Source: Sphingomonas sp. UBA978 (lineage in GTDB: Bacteria; Pseudomonadota; Alphaproteobacteria; Sphingomonadales; Sphingomonadaceae). From it: a stretch of 38,207 bases of DNA. The notes under the pieces are model-generated. The model was not told the origin of the DNA, searched no databases, and saw nothing but the letters and a program-made list of their open reading frames with translations. The translations under genes and the position numbers were made by a program. Below are positions 29,216-37,674 of this stretch, one piece after another (the first letter of the stretch is position 1; each line of letters begins with the position of its first letter). The stretch covers positions 310,444 to 348,650 of the forward strand of contig NZ_DBBS01000018.1 in assembly GCF_002292295.1 (NCBI RefSeq). Reading direction: 5' to 3'.

Positions 29216-31111
29216 ATGACCGACCTTGCCAGAGACGCCGCCGCCGCCGGTCTCCAGATCGAGTGGCAGGACGCCGACGGTAACCGGCACACGGTCGCCG
29301 ACGACACCCTCCGCGCGATCCTCGACACGCTCGACACGCGCACCGGTGGCATCGCCTTCGTCACCGCCGATACCGGCAGCCCGGTCGCCACCGCCGCGAC
29401 GCCCGGCCATGCGACGCTGATCCTCGAAGACGGCACGCGCACCGCCGTCACCATCGCTGCAGACGGCACGATCCCCGCGATCGCCACCCCCGGCCACCAC
29501 CGCCTCGAAACCGGCGACGCCGCGATCACCCTCGCCGTCGCGCCGCCCCGCTGTGTCGCGCCGCCGCCCGGCCACAGCTGGGGACCCGCGGTGCAGATCC
29601 CCGCGCTTCGCGGCGGCACCGCCACCCCCTATGGCGACCTCGGCACGCTCGCCGAAGCCGCCCGCGCCTTCGCGCAGACCGGCGCGGACGCGCTCGCGAT
29701 CAGCCCGACCCACGCGCTGTTCCCGACCGACGCCGACCGCTTCAGCCCCTATGCCCCGTCGAGCCGCCTCTTTCACCACGCCCTGCTCGCCGACCCGGCC
29801 CTTGCCGGCGCGGCGCCCGCGGCACAGGACGGCGACGCTTTGATCGACTGGCAGCATGCCCTTCCGGCGCGGCTCGCGCATCTCCGCTACGCCTTCGACA
29901 CCGCGCCTGCCGAGCTCATCGCCCGCTTCACCGCCGACCGCGCCCGGCGGCAGGACTGGAACGAGCATGCCCGCTACGACGCGCTGCACGCACATTTCGG
30001 TACGCACGGCTGGCAGGACTGGCCGGAGGCGTTCCACGATCCCGCCAGCCTCGCGGTGGAACGCTTCGCCGCCGACCATGCGCGCGAGGTGGATTTCTAC
30101 GCCTTCCTCCAATGGCTCGCCGACACCAGCCTCGCCCGGGCGCAGGCCGCCGCGCGCGACGCAGGCATGCGGATCGGCCTCATCGCCGACCTCGCCGTCG
30201 GCATGGACGCGGGCGGCAGCCACGCGTGGAGCCGCCGCGGCGACCTGCTCACCGGCCTGTCGATCGGCGCACCGCCCGACCCGCTCGGGCCACAGGGGCA
30301 GAATTGGGGGATCACCGCGCTGTCGCCGTTCGCGCTGCGCCGCACCGGGTTCGACGCCTTCATCCGCACCGTCCGCGCCGCGCTCTGCCATGCCGGCGGG
30401 CTGCGCATCGATCACGCGCTCGGCCTCAAGCGGCTGTGGGTGATCCCCGACGGCGGCAAGGCGAGCGACGGCGCCTATCTGGCGATGCCCTTCGACGACC
30501 TGCTCCGCATCCTCGCGCTCGAATCGCACCGGGCGAATGCGATCGTGATCGGCGAGGATCTCGGCACCGTGCCGCCCGGCTTCCGCGATACAATGGCGGC
30601 GAGGGGCATGCTCGGCATGCGCGTCCTCCCCTTCGAGCGCGATGCCAGCGGCTTCACGCCGTCCTCCGGCTGGGACGCGCAGGCGGTCGCGATGACCGGC
30701 ACGCACGACACCGCGACGCTGGCGGGCTGGTGGACGGGGCGCGACATCACCTGGAACCACAAATTGAAGCGGTCGGGGAACGACGAACCCGCCGACCGCC
30801 TGCGCCGCATCGGCGAGAAGAAGGCGCTGTGGACCGCCTGCACCGCAGCGGGCGTCGCCACCGGTCCCGTCCCGCACGATCCCGCTCCCGCGGTGGATGC
30901 GGCGATCGCCTTCACCGCGCAGGCGCCCTGCCCGATCACGATCGTGCCGCTCGAGGATCTGGTCGGGATCGAGGAACAGCCCAACCTGCCCGGCACCACC
31001 GACGGACATCCCAACTGGCGCCGTCGCATGCCCGACACCACCGCCGGCCTGCTCGCCCGGCCCGAGGTCGCGCGCCGCACCGCCCTCCTCTCAGCAAAGA
31101 CCCCCGCATGA
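29216..31111 (+). CDS. malQ: 4-alpha-glucanotransferase (amylomaltase) MalQ
   Basis: 631 residues from the ATG at 29216; AAGGCG lies upstream. GH77 features: the N-terminal non-catalytic domain (about residues 1-110), WGPAVQIPALRG, then the catalytic GGLRIDHALGLKR (nucleophile Asp), VIGEDLGTVP (Glu) and AMTGTHDTATLAGWW (Asp). The C-terminal LEDLVGIEEQPNLPGT and HPNWRRRMP are standard for MalQ. It redistributes alpha-1,4-glucan chains in the cytoplasm and so feeds the maltooligosaccharides that TreY uses. The treY start overlaps its stop (ATGA). A repeat element lies in front of it. Confidence 0.96.
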   Translation: MTDLARDAAAAGLQIEWQDADGNRHTVADDTLRAILDTLDTRTGGIAFVTADTGSPVATAATPGHATLILEDGTRTAVTIAADGTIPAIATPGHHRLETGDAAITLAVAPPRCVAPPPGHSWGPAVQIPALRGGTATPYGDLGTLAEAARAFAQTGADALAISPTHALFPTDADRFSPYAPSSRLFHHALLADPALAGAAPAAQDGDALIDWQHALPARLAHLRYAFDTAPAELIARFTADRARRQDWNEHARYDALHAHFGTHGWQDWPEAFHDPASLAVERFAADHAREVDFYAFLQWLADTSLARAQAAARDAGMRIGLIADLAVGMDAGGSHAWSRRGDLLTGLSIGAPPDPLGPQGQNWGITALSPFALRRTGFDAFIRTVRAALCHAGGLRIDHALGLKRLWVIPDGGKASDGAYLAMPFDDLLRILALESHRANAIVIGEDLGTVPPGFRDTMAARGMLGMRVLPFERDASGFTPSSGWDAQAVAMTGTHDTATLAGWWTGRDITWNHKLKRSGNDEPADRLRRIGEKKALWTACTAAGVATGPVPHDPAPAVDAAIAFTAQAPCPITIVPLEDLVGIEEQPNLPGTTDGHPNWRRRMPDTTAGLLARPEVARRTALLSAKTPA

Positions 31112-33417
31112 CGATCCAGACCTTCCCCCGCGCGACCTATCGCATGCAGTTCCACAAGGGCTTCACCTTCGCCGATGCGGAGGCGCAGGTGCCGTATCTC
31201 GACCGGCTCGGCATCAGCCACCTCTACACCTCGCCGATCACCGTCGCCGCGGCGGGATCGACGCACGGCTATGACGTGATCGACCCGACCCGCATCAACC
31301 CGGAACTCGGCGGCGAGGCGGGATTCCGCAGCCTCGTCGCCGCGCTCCACGCCCGCGGCATGGGCGTCGTCATCGACATCGTCCCCAACCATATGGGCGT
31401 CGCCGGCGGCGGCAACGCCTGGTGGAACGACGTGCTGGCGAAGGGGCAGGACAGCGCCCATGCCCGCGTCTTCGACATCGACTGGTCGCGCCGCCTCGTC
31501 CTGCCGGTGCTCGGCGACACGCTCACCGCCACGCTCGCCAACGGCGACCTCGCGATCGAGGGCGACGAGGTCGTCGCCTATGGCGAGCATCGCTTCCCGC
31601 TTCGTGCCGACGGTCGCGACGGCGACCTCGCCGCCGTGCTCGACCGGCAGCATTACCGCCTCGCCAGCTGGCGCGTCGCCAACGACGAACTCAACTGGCG
31701 CCGCTTCTTCACCGTCAACGACCTCGCCGGCGTCCGCATCGAGGACCCGGCGGTGTTCGAGGCGACGCACGCGCTCTATTTTCGCCTGTACGAGGAGGGG
31801 CTGATCCAGGGCGTCCGCGTCGACCATGTCGATGGCCTGACCGACCCGATCGGCTATTGCCGACGCTTGCGCGAACGCCTCGGCCCCGATGCGTGGATCG
31901 TGATCGAGAAGATCCTCGGCGCGGGCGAAGGCCAGCCGGTCGGCTGGGGCGTCGACGGCACCAGCGGCTACGACTTCATGGAACAGGCGGCGCTGCTGAT
32001 CCACGACCCGCTCGGCGCGCTGCCGCTCGAGGAATTGTGGCAGGACGTCAGCGGCCGCTACCAGGGCTTCGAGGCGGAGGAGTTCGAGGCGCGGCAGGAC
32101 CTGCTGGCGTGGCAGTTCGCCGGCCAGCTCGACGCCTGCGTCGCCGCGTTCGTCGCGCTCAACACCGACGAGGCCGTCACCGCAGCGATGCTCCGGCGCG
32201 CGATCGAGCGGCTGCTGTGGGTCTTCCCGGTCTATCGCACCTATGGCACCGGCGACGCCGCCGCGGTGCAGGATGCGCAGATCCGCGGGCTGGTGCGCGA
32301 GCGCGTATCGTGGCTGATCCCGCCGGGCGAGGCGCATGTCACGGATCGCATCCTCGCGTGGCTGGCGGGCGAGGGACCGGGCGAGGATCGCGGCAAAGCT
32401 GCCGACGCGGTCCGCCGCTTCCAGCAGCTGTCCGCGCCGATCGCCGCCAAGTCGGTCGAGGACACCGCCTTCTACCGCTCCGGCCGGCTGCTGTCGCGCA
32501 ACGACGTCGGCTTCGACGCCAACGTCCTCGGTATCGGCATCGACGAATTCCATGCGCTGATGGCCGATCGCGTCCGCGACGTGCCGCGTGCGATGCTGAC
32601 CACCGCCACCCACGACCACAAGCGCGGCGAGGACGTCCGTGCCCGGCTCGCGGTGCTCAGCACGATCCCCGACGCGTGGCGCACCCGCGTCGAGGCGTGG
32701 GAGGCGATGTCCTTCGCGTGGAACCACGACGTCGACGGCGGCGACCGCTACATGCTGCTCCAGACGATCGTCGGCGCCTGGCCCGACGCCGGCTCGTCCG
32801 ACGATTTCGCCGACCGCCTCAAGGCATGGCAGCAAAAGGCGCTGCGCGAAGGCAAATTGCGCTCGTCGTGGGAGGCGCCGGACGAAGCCTATGAAGCCGC
32901 CGCCGCGGCGCTGGTCGACAGTTACCTGTCCGACCCGCGGTTCGTCGCGGAGGTCACCGCCTTCGTCGCCGAAATCGCCCCCGCGGCGGAGGCGAACACA
33001 TTGGTCCAGACCTTGCTCCGCTACACCGTGCCCGGGGTGCCCGACCTGTATCAGGGCACCGAGCTCGCCGACCTCAGCCTCGTCGATCCCGACAACCGCC
33101 GCGCCGTCGATTACGCCGCACGTGCAGCCCTGTTCGACGACGACGCCGCGCCGGCCAAGTTCCGCCTGATCGCCGACCTGCTCGCGCTGCGCCGGGCGCA
33201 TCCCGCCCTGTTCGCGGACGGCGATTACCAGCCGGTCGCGGTCGACGGCAGCGACCGCATCCTCGCCTTCACCCGCCACGCCGATGGCAAGGTGCTCGCG
33301 GTCGCGGCCCTCGTCCGCGGCACTACGGTACCGGACGCGACGATCCATTTCGCCGATGGCAGCATCGCCGCCGCCGACCTCTTCGCGGATCGCGCGATCT
33401 GGTATCGGGTCGGCTGA
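31108..33417 (+). CDS. treY: Maltooligosyltrehalose synthase TreY
   Basis: 769 residues from the ATG at 31108, coupled to malQ. Hallmarks are ATYRMQFHKGFTFADAEAQV, LYTSPITVAAAGSTHGYDVI, DIVPNHMG, then the nucleophile in GVRVDHVDGL, acid in WIVIEKILG, AAKSVEDTAFYR and the third Asp in TTATHDHKRGEDVRARLAVL. It converts the reducing end of a maltooligosaccharide from an alpha-1,4 to an alpha,alpha-1,1 bond, giving maltooligosyl-trehalose for TreZ. The gene ends four bases from the convergent copB stop codon. Trehalose made by this route would protect against osmotic and drying stress. Confidence 0.96.
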   Translation: MTIQTFPRATYRMQFHKGFTFADAEAQVPYLDRLGISHLYTSPITVAAAGSTHGYDVIDPTRINPELGGEAGFRSLVAALHARGMGVVIDIVPNHMGVAGGGNAWWNDVLAKGQDSAHARVFDIDWSRRLVLPVLGDTLTATLANGDLAIEGDEVVAYGEHRFPLRADGRDGDLAAVLDRQHYRLASWRVANDELNWRRFFTVNDLAGVRIEDPAVFEATHALYFRLYEEGLIQGVRVDHVDGLTDPIGYCRRLRERLGPDAWIVIEKILGAGEGQPVGWGVDGTSGYDFMEQAALLIHDPLGALPLEELWQDVSGRYQGFEAEEFEARQDLLAWQFAGQLDACVAAFVALNTDEAVTAAMLRRAIERLLWVFPVYRTYGTGDAAAVQDAQIRGLVRERVSWLIPPGEAHVTDRILAWLAGEGPGEDRGKAADAVRRFQQLSAPIAAKSVEDTAFYRSGRLLSRNDVGFDANVLGIGIDEFHALMADRVRDVPRAMLTTATHDHKRGEDVRARLAVLSTIPDAWRTRVEAWEAMSFAWNHDVDGGDRYMLLQTIVGAWPDAGSSDDFADRLKAWQQKALREGKLRSSWEAPDEAYEAAAAALVDSYLSDPRFVAEVTAFVAEIAPAAEANTLVQTLLRYTVPGVPDLYQGTELADLSLVDPDNRRAVDYAARAALFDDDAAPAKFRLIADLLALRRAHPALFADGDYQPVAVDGSDRILAFTRHADGKVLAVAALVRGTTVPDATIHFADGSIAAADLFADRAIWYRVG

Positions 33418-33425
33418 CCGGTCAG
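33414..33425. repeat. 12-bp palindrome holding both convergent stop codons
   Basis: CTGACCGGTCAG contains the treY TGA (33415-33417) and, on the other strand, the copB TGA (33422-33424). No separate terminator fits in the four bases between the genes. Confidence 0.6.
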
Positions 33426-34534
33426 AACCAGGTCCGGATCCCCAGCACCAGCGCGGCCCCGCCGGGATCGCGACCGCTCGCGCGGGCGATCCGCGCGGTG
33501 CCGCCGAGCGCGCGTTCCCAGCTCACCCCCACATAGGGCGCGAATTCGCGCCGCACCTCGTAGCGCAGCCGCAGGCCGAGATCGGCCGAGGTGACGCCGC
33601 TGCCCAGCCCGATCCGCCGCGTATCGCCCGCCGACAGGTTGAATTCGGCGCGCGGTTGCAGGATCAGCCGCTGCGTCAGCCGCTGGTCGTAATAGGCCTC
33701 GACCCGGCCCAGCAGCTCGCCGCGGGTCGAGACGAACGCCGCCGCCTCCACCTCGAACCAATAGGGCGCGAGGCCGGCGACGCCGACCGTGGCGAAGGTC
33801 CGCGCCGGGGTCGGCCGGATGTCCTGCCGCACGCCGGCCTGCAGGTTGAAATACGGCCCGATCGCATGGCTGTAGAGCGCGCGCACCTCCGCCGCCTCCA
33901 GCCCGCCGCCGGCATCGCCCTCGCCTTCGCTCTTCACCACCAGCCGGTCGATGTCGCCGCCGATCCACGCCTCGCCATCCCAGCGATAGCCGTCGCGGCC
34001 GTTGCGGACGCCATATTCGGCGATATTGACCATCACCTGCGCGAACCGCTGCCCGCCGCCGTCCGGCCCCATCATGATCGCCCGGCCCCGCGCCATCGCC
34101 GCCGGGTCCCAGATCCGGTCGGCATAATGCGGCAAGGGCGGTGGCGGTGCGGCCGCATCGCCGGGTGGCAGGTCCGTCCCCAGCTTTTCCGCGGCCCCGG
34201 CCGCCGGGGCCATCGCGCCGTGATCCATCGTCGCATGATCCATGGTCGGCGAATCCACGGTTGAATGGTCCATTTGCGAATGGTCCATGGTCGAATGGTC
34301 CATCTGCGCATGGTCCATCGTCGGCGCGGCCTGCGGCCGTGGCGCTGCGGCACGCGCGGCCGGTTTCGCGGATTGGCGCGCCGGGGGTCGGGTCGCCGGT
34401 TTCGGCACCGGCTTCGCTTTGGGGCGGGCGGCGGGTTTCGCCGACGGCATCGGCATCGTCATGCCCGGCATATTGTGCATGCTGTGATCCTGCACCCCGC
34501 CGGCGACGAGCAGCGCGCCCAGCAGCGCGCTCAT
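33422..34534 (-). CDS. copB: Copper resistance outer membrane protein CopB
   Basis: 370 residues from the ATG at 34534, which overlaps the copA stop codon (ATGA). After MSALLGALLVAGG comes a Met/His-rich opening (MHNMPGMTMPMP). A Lys/Pro/Ala linker and a repeat array of MDH units follow (MDHAQMDHSTMDHSQMDH, then MDHATMDHGAM; about residues 75-110), which should bind copper. The remaining 230 residues form the CopB beta-barrel with YADRIWDPAAMARGR, WDGEAWIGGDIDRLVVKSEG, YYDQRLTQRLILQPRAEF and the C-terminal Phe of GIRTWF typical of outer membrane proteins. CopB sequesters copper at the outer membrane together with CopA. Confidence 0.94.
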   Translation of the reverse strand: MSALLGALLVAGGVQDHSMHNMPGMTMPMPSAKPAARPKAKPVPKPATRPPARQSAKPAARAAAPRPQAAPTMDHAQMDHSTMDHSQMDHSTVDSPTMDHATMDHGAMAPAAGAAEKLGTDLPPGDAAAPPPPLPHYADRIWDPAAMARGRAIMMGPDGGGQRFAQVMVNIAEYGVRNGRDGYRWDGEAWIGGDIDRLVVKSEGEGDAGGGLEAAEVRALYSHAIGPYFNLQAGVRQDIRPTPARTFATVGVAGLAPYWFEVEAAAFVSTRGELLGRVEAYYDQRLTQRLILQPRAEFNLSAGDTRRIGLGSGVTSADLGLRLRYEVRREFAPYVGVSWERALGGTARIARASGRDPGGAALVLGIRTWF

Positions 34535-36354
34535 GCCGCCTCTCCGCGCGGCCGCACGCTCACCACGCGCATCATCCCCGCCAGCATGTGATAGAGCATG
34601 TGGCAGTGGAACGCCCAGTCGCCCACCGCATCCGCGGTCAGGTCGAAACTGACGATTCCGCCCGGCTGGACGATCACCGTATGCTTGCGCGGCGCATAGG
34701 CGCCATGACCGGTGACCAGCTCGAAATAATGGCCGTGCAGGTGGATCGGGTGCGCCATCATCGTATCGTTGACGAGGCGCACCCGCACCCTCTCGCCCTC
34801 GGTGAAGGCGAAGGGGACGTGCGTGTCCGACATCTTGACCCCGTCGAACGACCACATGAACCGTTCCATGTTGCCGGTCAGATGGACGTCGAGCTGCCGC
34901 CCCGGCGCGCGCACGTCGGGGTTGCGGGTCAGCGCGATCAGGTCGCGATAGGTCAGCACGCGATGGCCGACGTCCTCCAGCCCCTGCCCCGGATAACCGG
35001 TGCGGTCGACCGGCATGGGAGAGATGGTCTGCACCCCCGCTCCCTTTTTGACCTGTGGCGCCACCGCGAAATCGCGCATCGCCATCGACCCGTGATCCAT
35101 CGTGCCATGGTTCATAGCGCCATGATCCATCGCGCCGTGGTCCATCCCGGCCATTCCGCCGTGATCCATGCCGGGCATCGCGCCATGGTCCATCCCGGCC
35201 ATCCCGCCCATTTCCCCGGCCATGCCCCCGCCCATACCCATGTCGGTCATCGTCGCGAGCGGCCGCGGTCGCAGCGGCGGCACCGCGGCGGCCATCCCGC
35301 CTTGCGGCGCCAGCGTCGCGCGCGCCATGCCCGACCGGTCGACGCTCTCGCCGACCAGCTTATAGGCGCGTGCCTCGGCAGGCGTGACGATCACGTCATA
35401 GGTTTCGGCGACGCCGATCTGGAATTCGTCGACGTCAACCGGCCGCACCGCCAGCCCGTCGGCGGCGACGACGGTCATCCGCAGCCCGGGTATGCGGACG
35501 TTGAACGTCGTCATCGCCGCGGCATTGACGATGCGCAGCCGCACCCGCTCGCCCGGCCGGAACAGCGCGGTCCAATTGTCCGCCGGCCCGCGGCCGTTGA
35601 CCAGATAGGTGTAGGTCGCGCCGGTGCCGTCGGCGATGTCCGCCGGGTCCATCCGCATCCGCCCCCAGTCCAGCCGCTCGCCCGCGCTCTGATCCTTGCC
35701 CGCGATCAGCCCGCCCAGCGTCTGCCGCTGGTAATTGTAATAGCCCGGTTGCAGCTTCATCCGCCGAAAGATCGCCGCCGGGCTCGCCGGGCTGTGATCG
35801 GACAGCATCACGATATGCTCGCGGTCGAACCGCACCGGGTCCGCCCCCGCCGGGTCGATCACGATCGGCCCGTACAGCCCCTCCTGCTCCTGCCCGCCGG
35901 AATGGCTGTGATACCAGTAGGTGCCGCTCTGCCGCACCGTGAAGCGATAGGTGAAGGCCTCGCCGGTGCGGATGCCGGGAAAGGAGACGCCCGGCACGCC
36001 GTCATACTGGAACGGCACGAGCAGGCCGTGCCAGTGCAGCGACGTGTCGGTATCGAGCGCGTTGACGACGCGGATCGCCACCTCCTGTCCCTCGCGCAGG
36101 CGGATCAGCGGCCCCGGCGCGCTGCCGTTGATACCGATCGCGCGCGACGGCTTCCCGTCGATCCGCATCGTCTCGCGCGCGATCCGCAGCGTGATCGCCT
36201 CGCCCGACACCACCGGCAGCGCATCGGCGAGGCCCTGCGACGCCCCCTGCGACACGCCCTGCGCCCATGCGGGGGCGGGCAGCCCCATCGCCATGCCGCC
36301 CCCGGCCAGCGCCGCATCGCGCAGCAGGCCGCGCCGGTCGATCATCCTTGTCAT
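34531..36354 (-). CDS. copA: Multicopper oxidase CopA
   Basis: 607 residues from the ATG at 36354; ATG at 36345 is also possible. A Tat signal (IDRRGLLRDAALAGGGMAM) is as expected for a periplasmic copper protein. Copper sites are HWHG (107-110), YHSH (148-151), HPIHLHGH and the C-terminal HCHMLYHMLAGM, so all ligand blocks of a trinuclear and type-1 site are present. Between cupredoxin domains 2 and 3 is a Met-rich array (MGMGGGMAGEMGG, MAGMDHGAMPGMDHG, MDHGAMNHGTMDHGSM) that probably binds Cu(I). The enzyme oxidises Cu(I) and binds copper in the periplasm. It forms an operon with copB. No cus-box-like site was recognised upstream. Confidence 0.95.
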   Translation of the reverse strand: MTRMIDRRGLLRDAALAGGGMAMGLPAPAWAQGVSQGASQGLADALPVVSGEAITLRIARETMRIDGKPSRAIGINGSAPGPLIRLREGQEVAIRVVNALDTDTSLHWHGLLVPFQYDGVPGVSFPGIRTGEAFTYRFTVRQSGTYWYHSHSGGQEQEGLYGPIVIDPAGADPVRFDREHIVMLSDHSPASPAAIFRRMKLQPGYYNYQRQTLGGLIAGKDQSAGERLDWGRMRMDPADIADGTGATYTYLVNGRGPADNWTALFRPGERVRLRIVNAAAMTTFNVRIPGLRMTVVAADGLAVRPVDVDEFQIGVAETYDVIVTPAEARAYKLVGESVDRSGMARATLAPQGGMAAAVPPLRPRPLATMTDMGMGGGMAGEMGGMAGMDHGAMPGMDHGGMAGMDHGAMDHGAMNHGTMDHGSMAMRDFAVAPQVKKGAGVQTISPMPVDRTGYPGQGLEDVGHRVLTYRDLIALTRNPDVRAPGRQLDVHLTGNMERFMWSFDGVKMSDTHVPFAFTEGERVRVRLVNDTMMAHPIHLHGHYFELVTGHGAYAPRKHTVIVQPGGIVSFDLTADAVGDWAFHCHMLYHMLAGMMRVVSVRPRGEAA

Positions 36355-36586
36355 CTCTATCCCATCATCGCCGCGCGCCCTTGCGCCGGCACCAGCTCCA
36401 CGCCGCCCTTTCGCAGGTTTCGCCCGTCCGAACCATGAACGGGATCGCCGTATCGGCTTTCGGACCCGCGCGCCGCACCGCCATTGCGGCAGGGACAAGA
36501 CCAACAAAATGAATTAGCTGAACATTTTTTGTTAAACCAAATTACCCAGACTGCGTTTGCAGGGCGGATCGGGTCGAGGAGCAGCC
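36355..36586. promoter_or_regulatory. Divergent copA / winged-helix gene control region with an AT-rich island
   Basis: Most of this gap is GC-rich, but 36503-36546 is strongly AT-rich. It contains an imperfect inverted repeat AACAAAATG (36503-36511) / CATTTTTTGTT (36523-36533). On the minus strand TTGGTT, 18 bases, TAATTC could serve as a weak sigma-70 promoter for copA. That would leave a copA leader of more than 130 bases, in which no conserved structure was recognised. Confidence 0.45.
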
Positions 36587-36988
36587 GTGTCGGACGAGCG
36601 CTTGGTCGAATTCTGGGCGAAAACGATCGCGATGCGATCCCCCGTCATGCTGCAACAGCTGCACGGCGCCGCGCTCGGCCTGATCGCCGCCCGCCGGGCG
36701 ATGCAAAGGGCGATGCCGCCCGAATTCGTCCATTGCCCGTCGCTCGACATGCTGCTCGCGCTGTTCGTCGCCGATGGCCATGCGCTGCCGGTTGCCGCGC
36801 TGGTCCAGGCGACGCCCGCCGCGCCCGCGGTCGCGCGACGCTGGACCGACGTCTTCGTCCAGCGCGATCTCGTGGCGGTGCGCGACGGGACGGCGACGCT
36901 GACCGAGGCCGGTTTCCGCATGATGGCGGACACCTGCCGCGCCGTCATTGAATCGCAGATGGCCGCCCGGGTACCGAGTCTGAACTGA
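36587..36988 (+). CDS. MarR-like winged-helix protein
   Basis: 133 residues from a GTG at 36587, chosen because of a strong GAGGAG five bases upstream. A helical start (MSDERLVEFWAKTIAMRSPV) leads to a winged-helix-like region: LDMLLALFVADGHALPVAAL, VARRWTDVFVQRDLVAVRDG (a recognition-helix and wing pattern) and ATLTEAGFRMMADTCRAVIE. So a DNA-binding role like that of MarR-type regulators is likely but not shown. The promoter gap with the inverted repeat lies between it and copA; it could act on either. Its 3' end overlaps the convergent 65-residue gene by 44 bases. Confidence 0.78.
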   Translation: MSDERLVEFWAKTIAMRSPVMLQQLHGAALGLIAARRAMQRAMPPEFVHCPSLDMLLALFVADGHALPVAALVQATPAAPAVARRWTDVFVQRDLVAVRDGTATLTEAGFRMMADTCRAVIESQMAARVPSLN

Positions 36989-37142
36989 GGCGCGCCGCCG
37001 ACGCGGCGCGATCGTGGATCGTGTGGAGCGCCTGCTCCAGTTCCGCCGCGGCGAGCGTCTCGTCCGCCGCCACGACCAGCCGGATCGCCCGCTCCACCAG
37101 GTCGCGCGCCTCGGCGAGGCGTGTCGCATTGTCAGTCGCCAT
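36945..37142 (-). CDS. Small helical protein, unknown function
   Basis: 65 residues from the ATG at 37142 (MATDNATRLAEARDLVERAI); in-frame codons extend further upstream to 37217 but look non-coding. It is mostly one amphipathic helical hairpin (ARDLVERAIRLVVAADETLA, AAELEQALHTIHDRA) with a polar tail. It overlaps the 3' end of the winged-helix gene on the other strand by 44 bases. Short proteins of this kind are common in sphingomonads, but I cannot name a family. The reading frame has the usual GC-rich third positions of its neighbours. Confidence 0.6.
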   Translation of the reverse strand: MATDNATRLAEARDLVERAIRLVVAADETLAAAELEQALHTIHDRAASAARLSSDSVPGRPSAIQ

Positions 37143-37244
37143 GTTCGAACTTTCGCTCCGCTTCGCGCGAACCCGAACGCTCCCTGCCATCGCGGCGACC
37201 ATGACGTCAAACGGCAATCATCCGCCGGAAATCCGAAATCGGGA

Positions 37245-37511
37245 TCAGGCGGAATCGACCCTGTCGGCCGAATGCGCGCCTGCATCGTGCCGTACCGTCC
37301 CTCCGCCGCGCCAGACGCCGCGGATCAGCGCGACGAACGCCGCCCAGCGGGACGGACGACGCAGCCCGTGCGGGTCGATCGCCGCACGCCGGCTGGCATA
37401 GACGCTGGCGAGGTGGCGATGGACGCCCCTCGCCCGCGGGCAGCGCGCGCGGCGGGCCATGCGCAATTCGCGCAATTCGCGCCGCCACAGATATTCGGCC
37501 TCTTGATTCAT
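37245..37511 (-). CDS. Small basic protein, unknown function
   Basis: 88 residues from the ATG at 37511 (MNQEAEYLWRRELRELRMAR). The N-terminal half is highly basic and helical, with CPRARGVHRHLASVYASRRA; similar MNQEAEYLWRREL starts are known to me from other sphingomonad genomes, so I take it as real. The C-terminal part (PSRWAAFVALIRGVWRGG) may be a short amphipathic helix. There is no clear ribosome binding site. It is divergent from the adhesin gene, with a 163-base gap between the two starts. Function unknown. Confidence 0.65.
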   Translation of the reverse strand: MNQEAEYLWRRELRELRMARRARCPRARGVHRHLASVYASRRAAIDPHGLRRPSRWAAFVALIRGVWRGGGTVRHDAGAHSADRVDSA

Positions 37512-37554
37512 GCCGGCAAGGCTAGGGGCGGGCGCCGCCGCGGCAACGGGAATT

Positions 37555-37566
37555 GGTTCCGGAACC
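37555..37566. promoter_or_regulatory. Perfect 12-bp palindrome upstream of the adhesin gene
   Basis: GGTTCCGGAACC lies 108 bases before the adhesin ATG and 43 bases before the start of the small basic protein on the other strand. A further GGAAC follows at 37567-37571 but has no CGTT at the right distance. It may be an operator; no further support. Confidence 0.35.
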
Positions 37567-37674
37567 GGAACTCAGGAAGCCAGACGGGGGCGGGGCGGTT
37601 CATGGTCGTGACGGACCCGCACCCTGCCCGAGTCGCGTAACGACACGGGTGCCGGTCCCGCACAGGGAGACGGT

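Noticed and set aside
27232..29625. Open frame of 797 codons on the minus strand
   Set aside because: It runs antisense through treZ and the repeat into malQ; composition is not protein-like.
30475..33348. Open frame of 957 codons on the minus strand
   Set aside because: It is antisense to treY and part of malQ, which have clear catalytic motifs. The shadow has none.
34250..34330. DNA direct repeats as a possible array or mobile element end
   Set aside because: The repeats are in frame and encode the MDH copper-binding units of CopB.
36355..36507. N-terminal extension of CopA by 51 codons
   Set aside because: It would bury the Tat signal in the middle of the protein and consists of a basic low-complexity stretch.
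37561..37600. EcfG-type promoter before the adhesin gene
   Set aside because: Two GGAAC motifs are present but no GTT lies at 16-17 bases; the GGTT at 37597 is too far.
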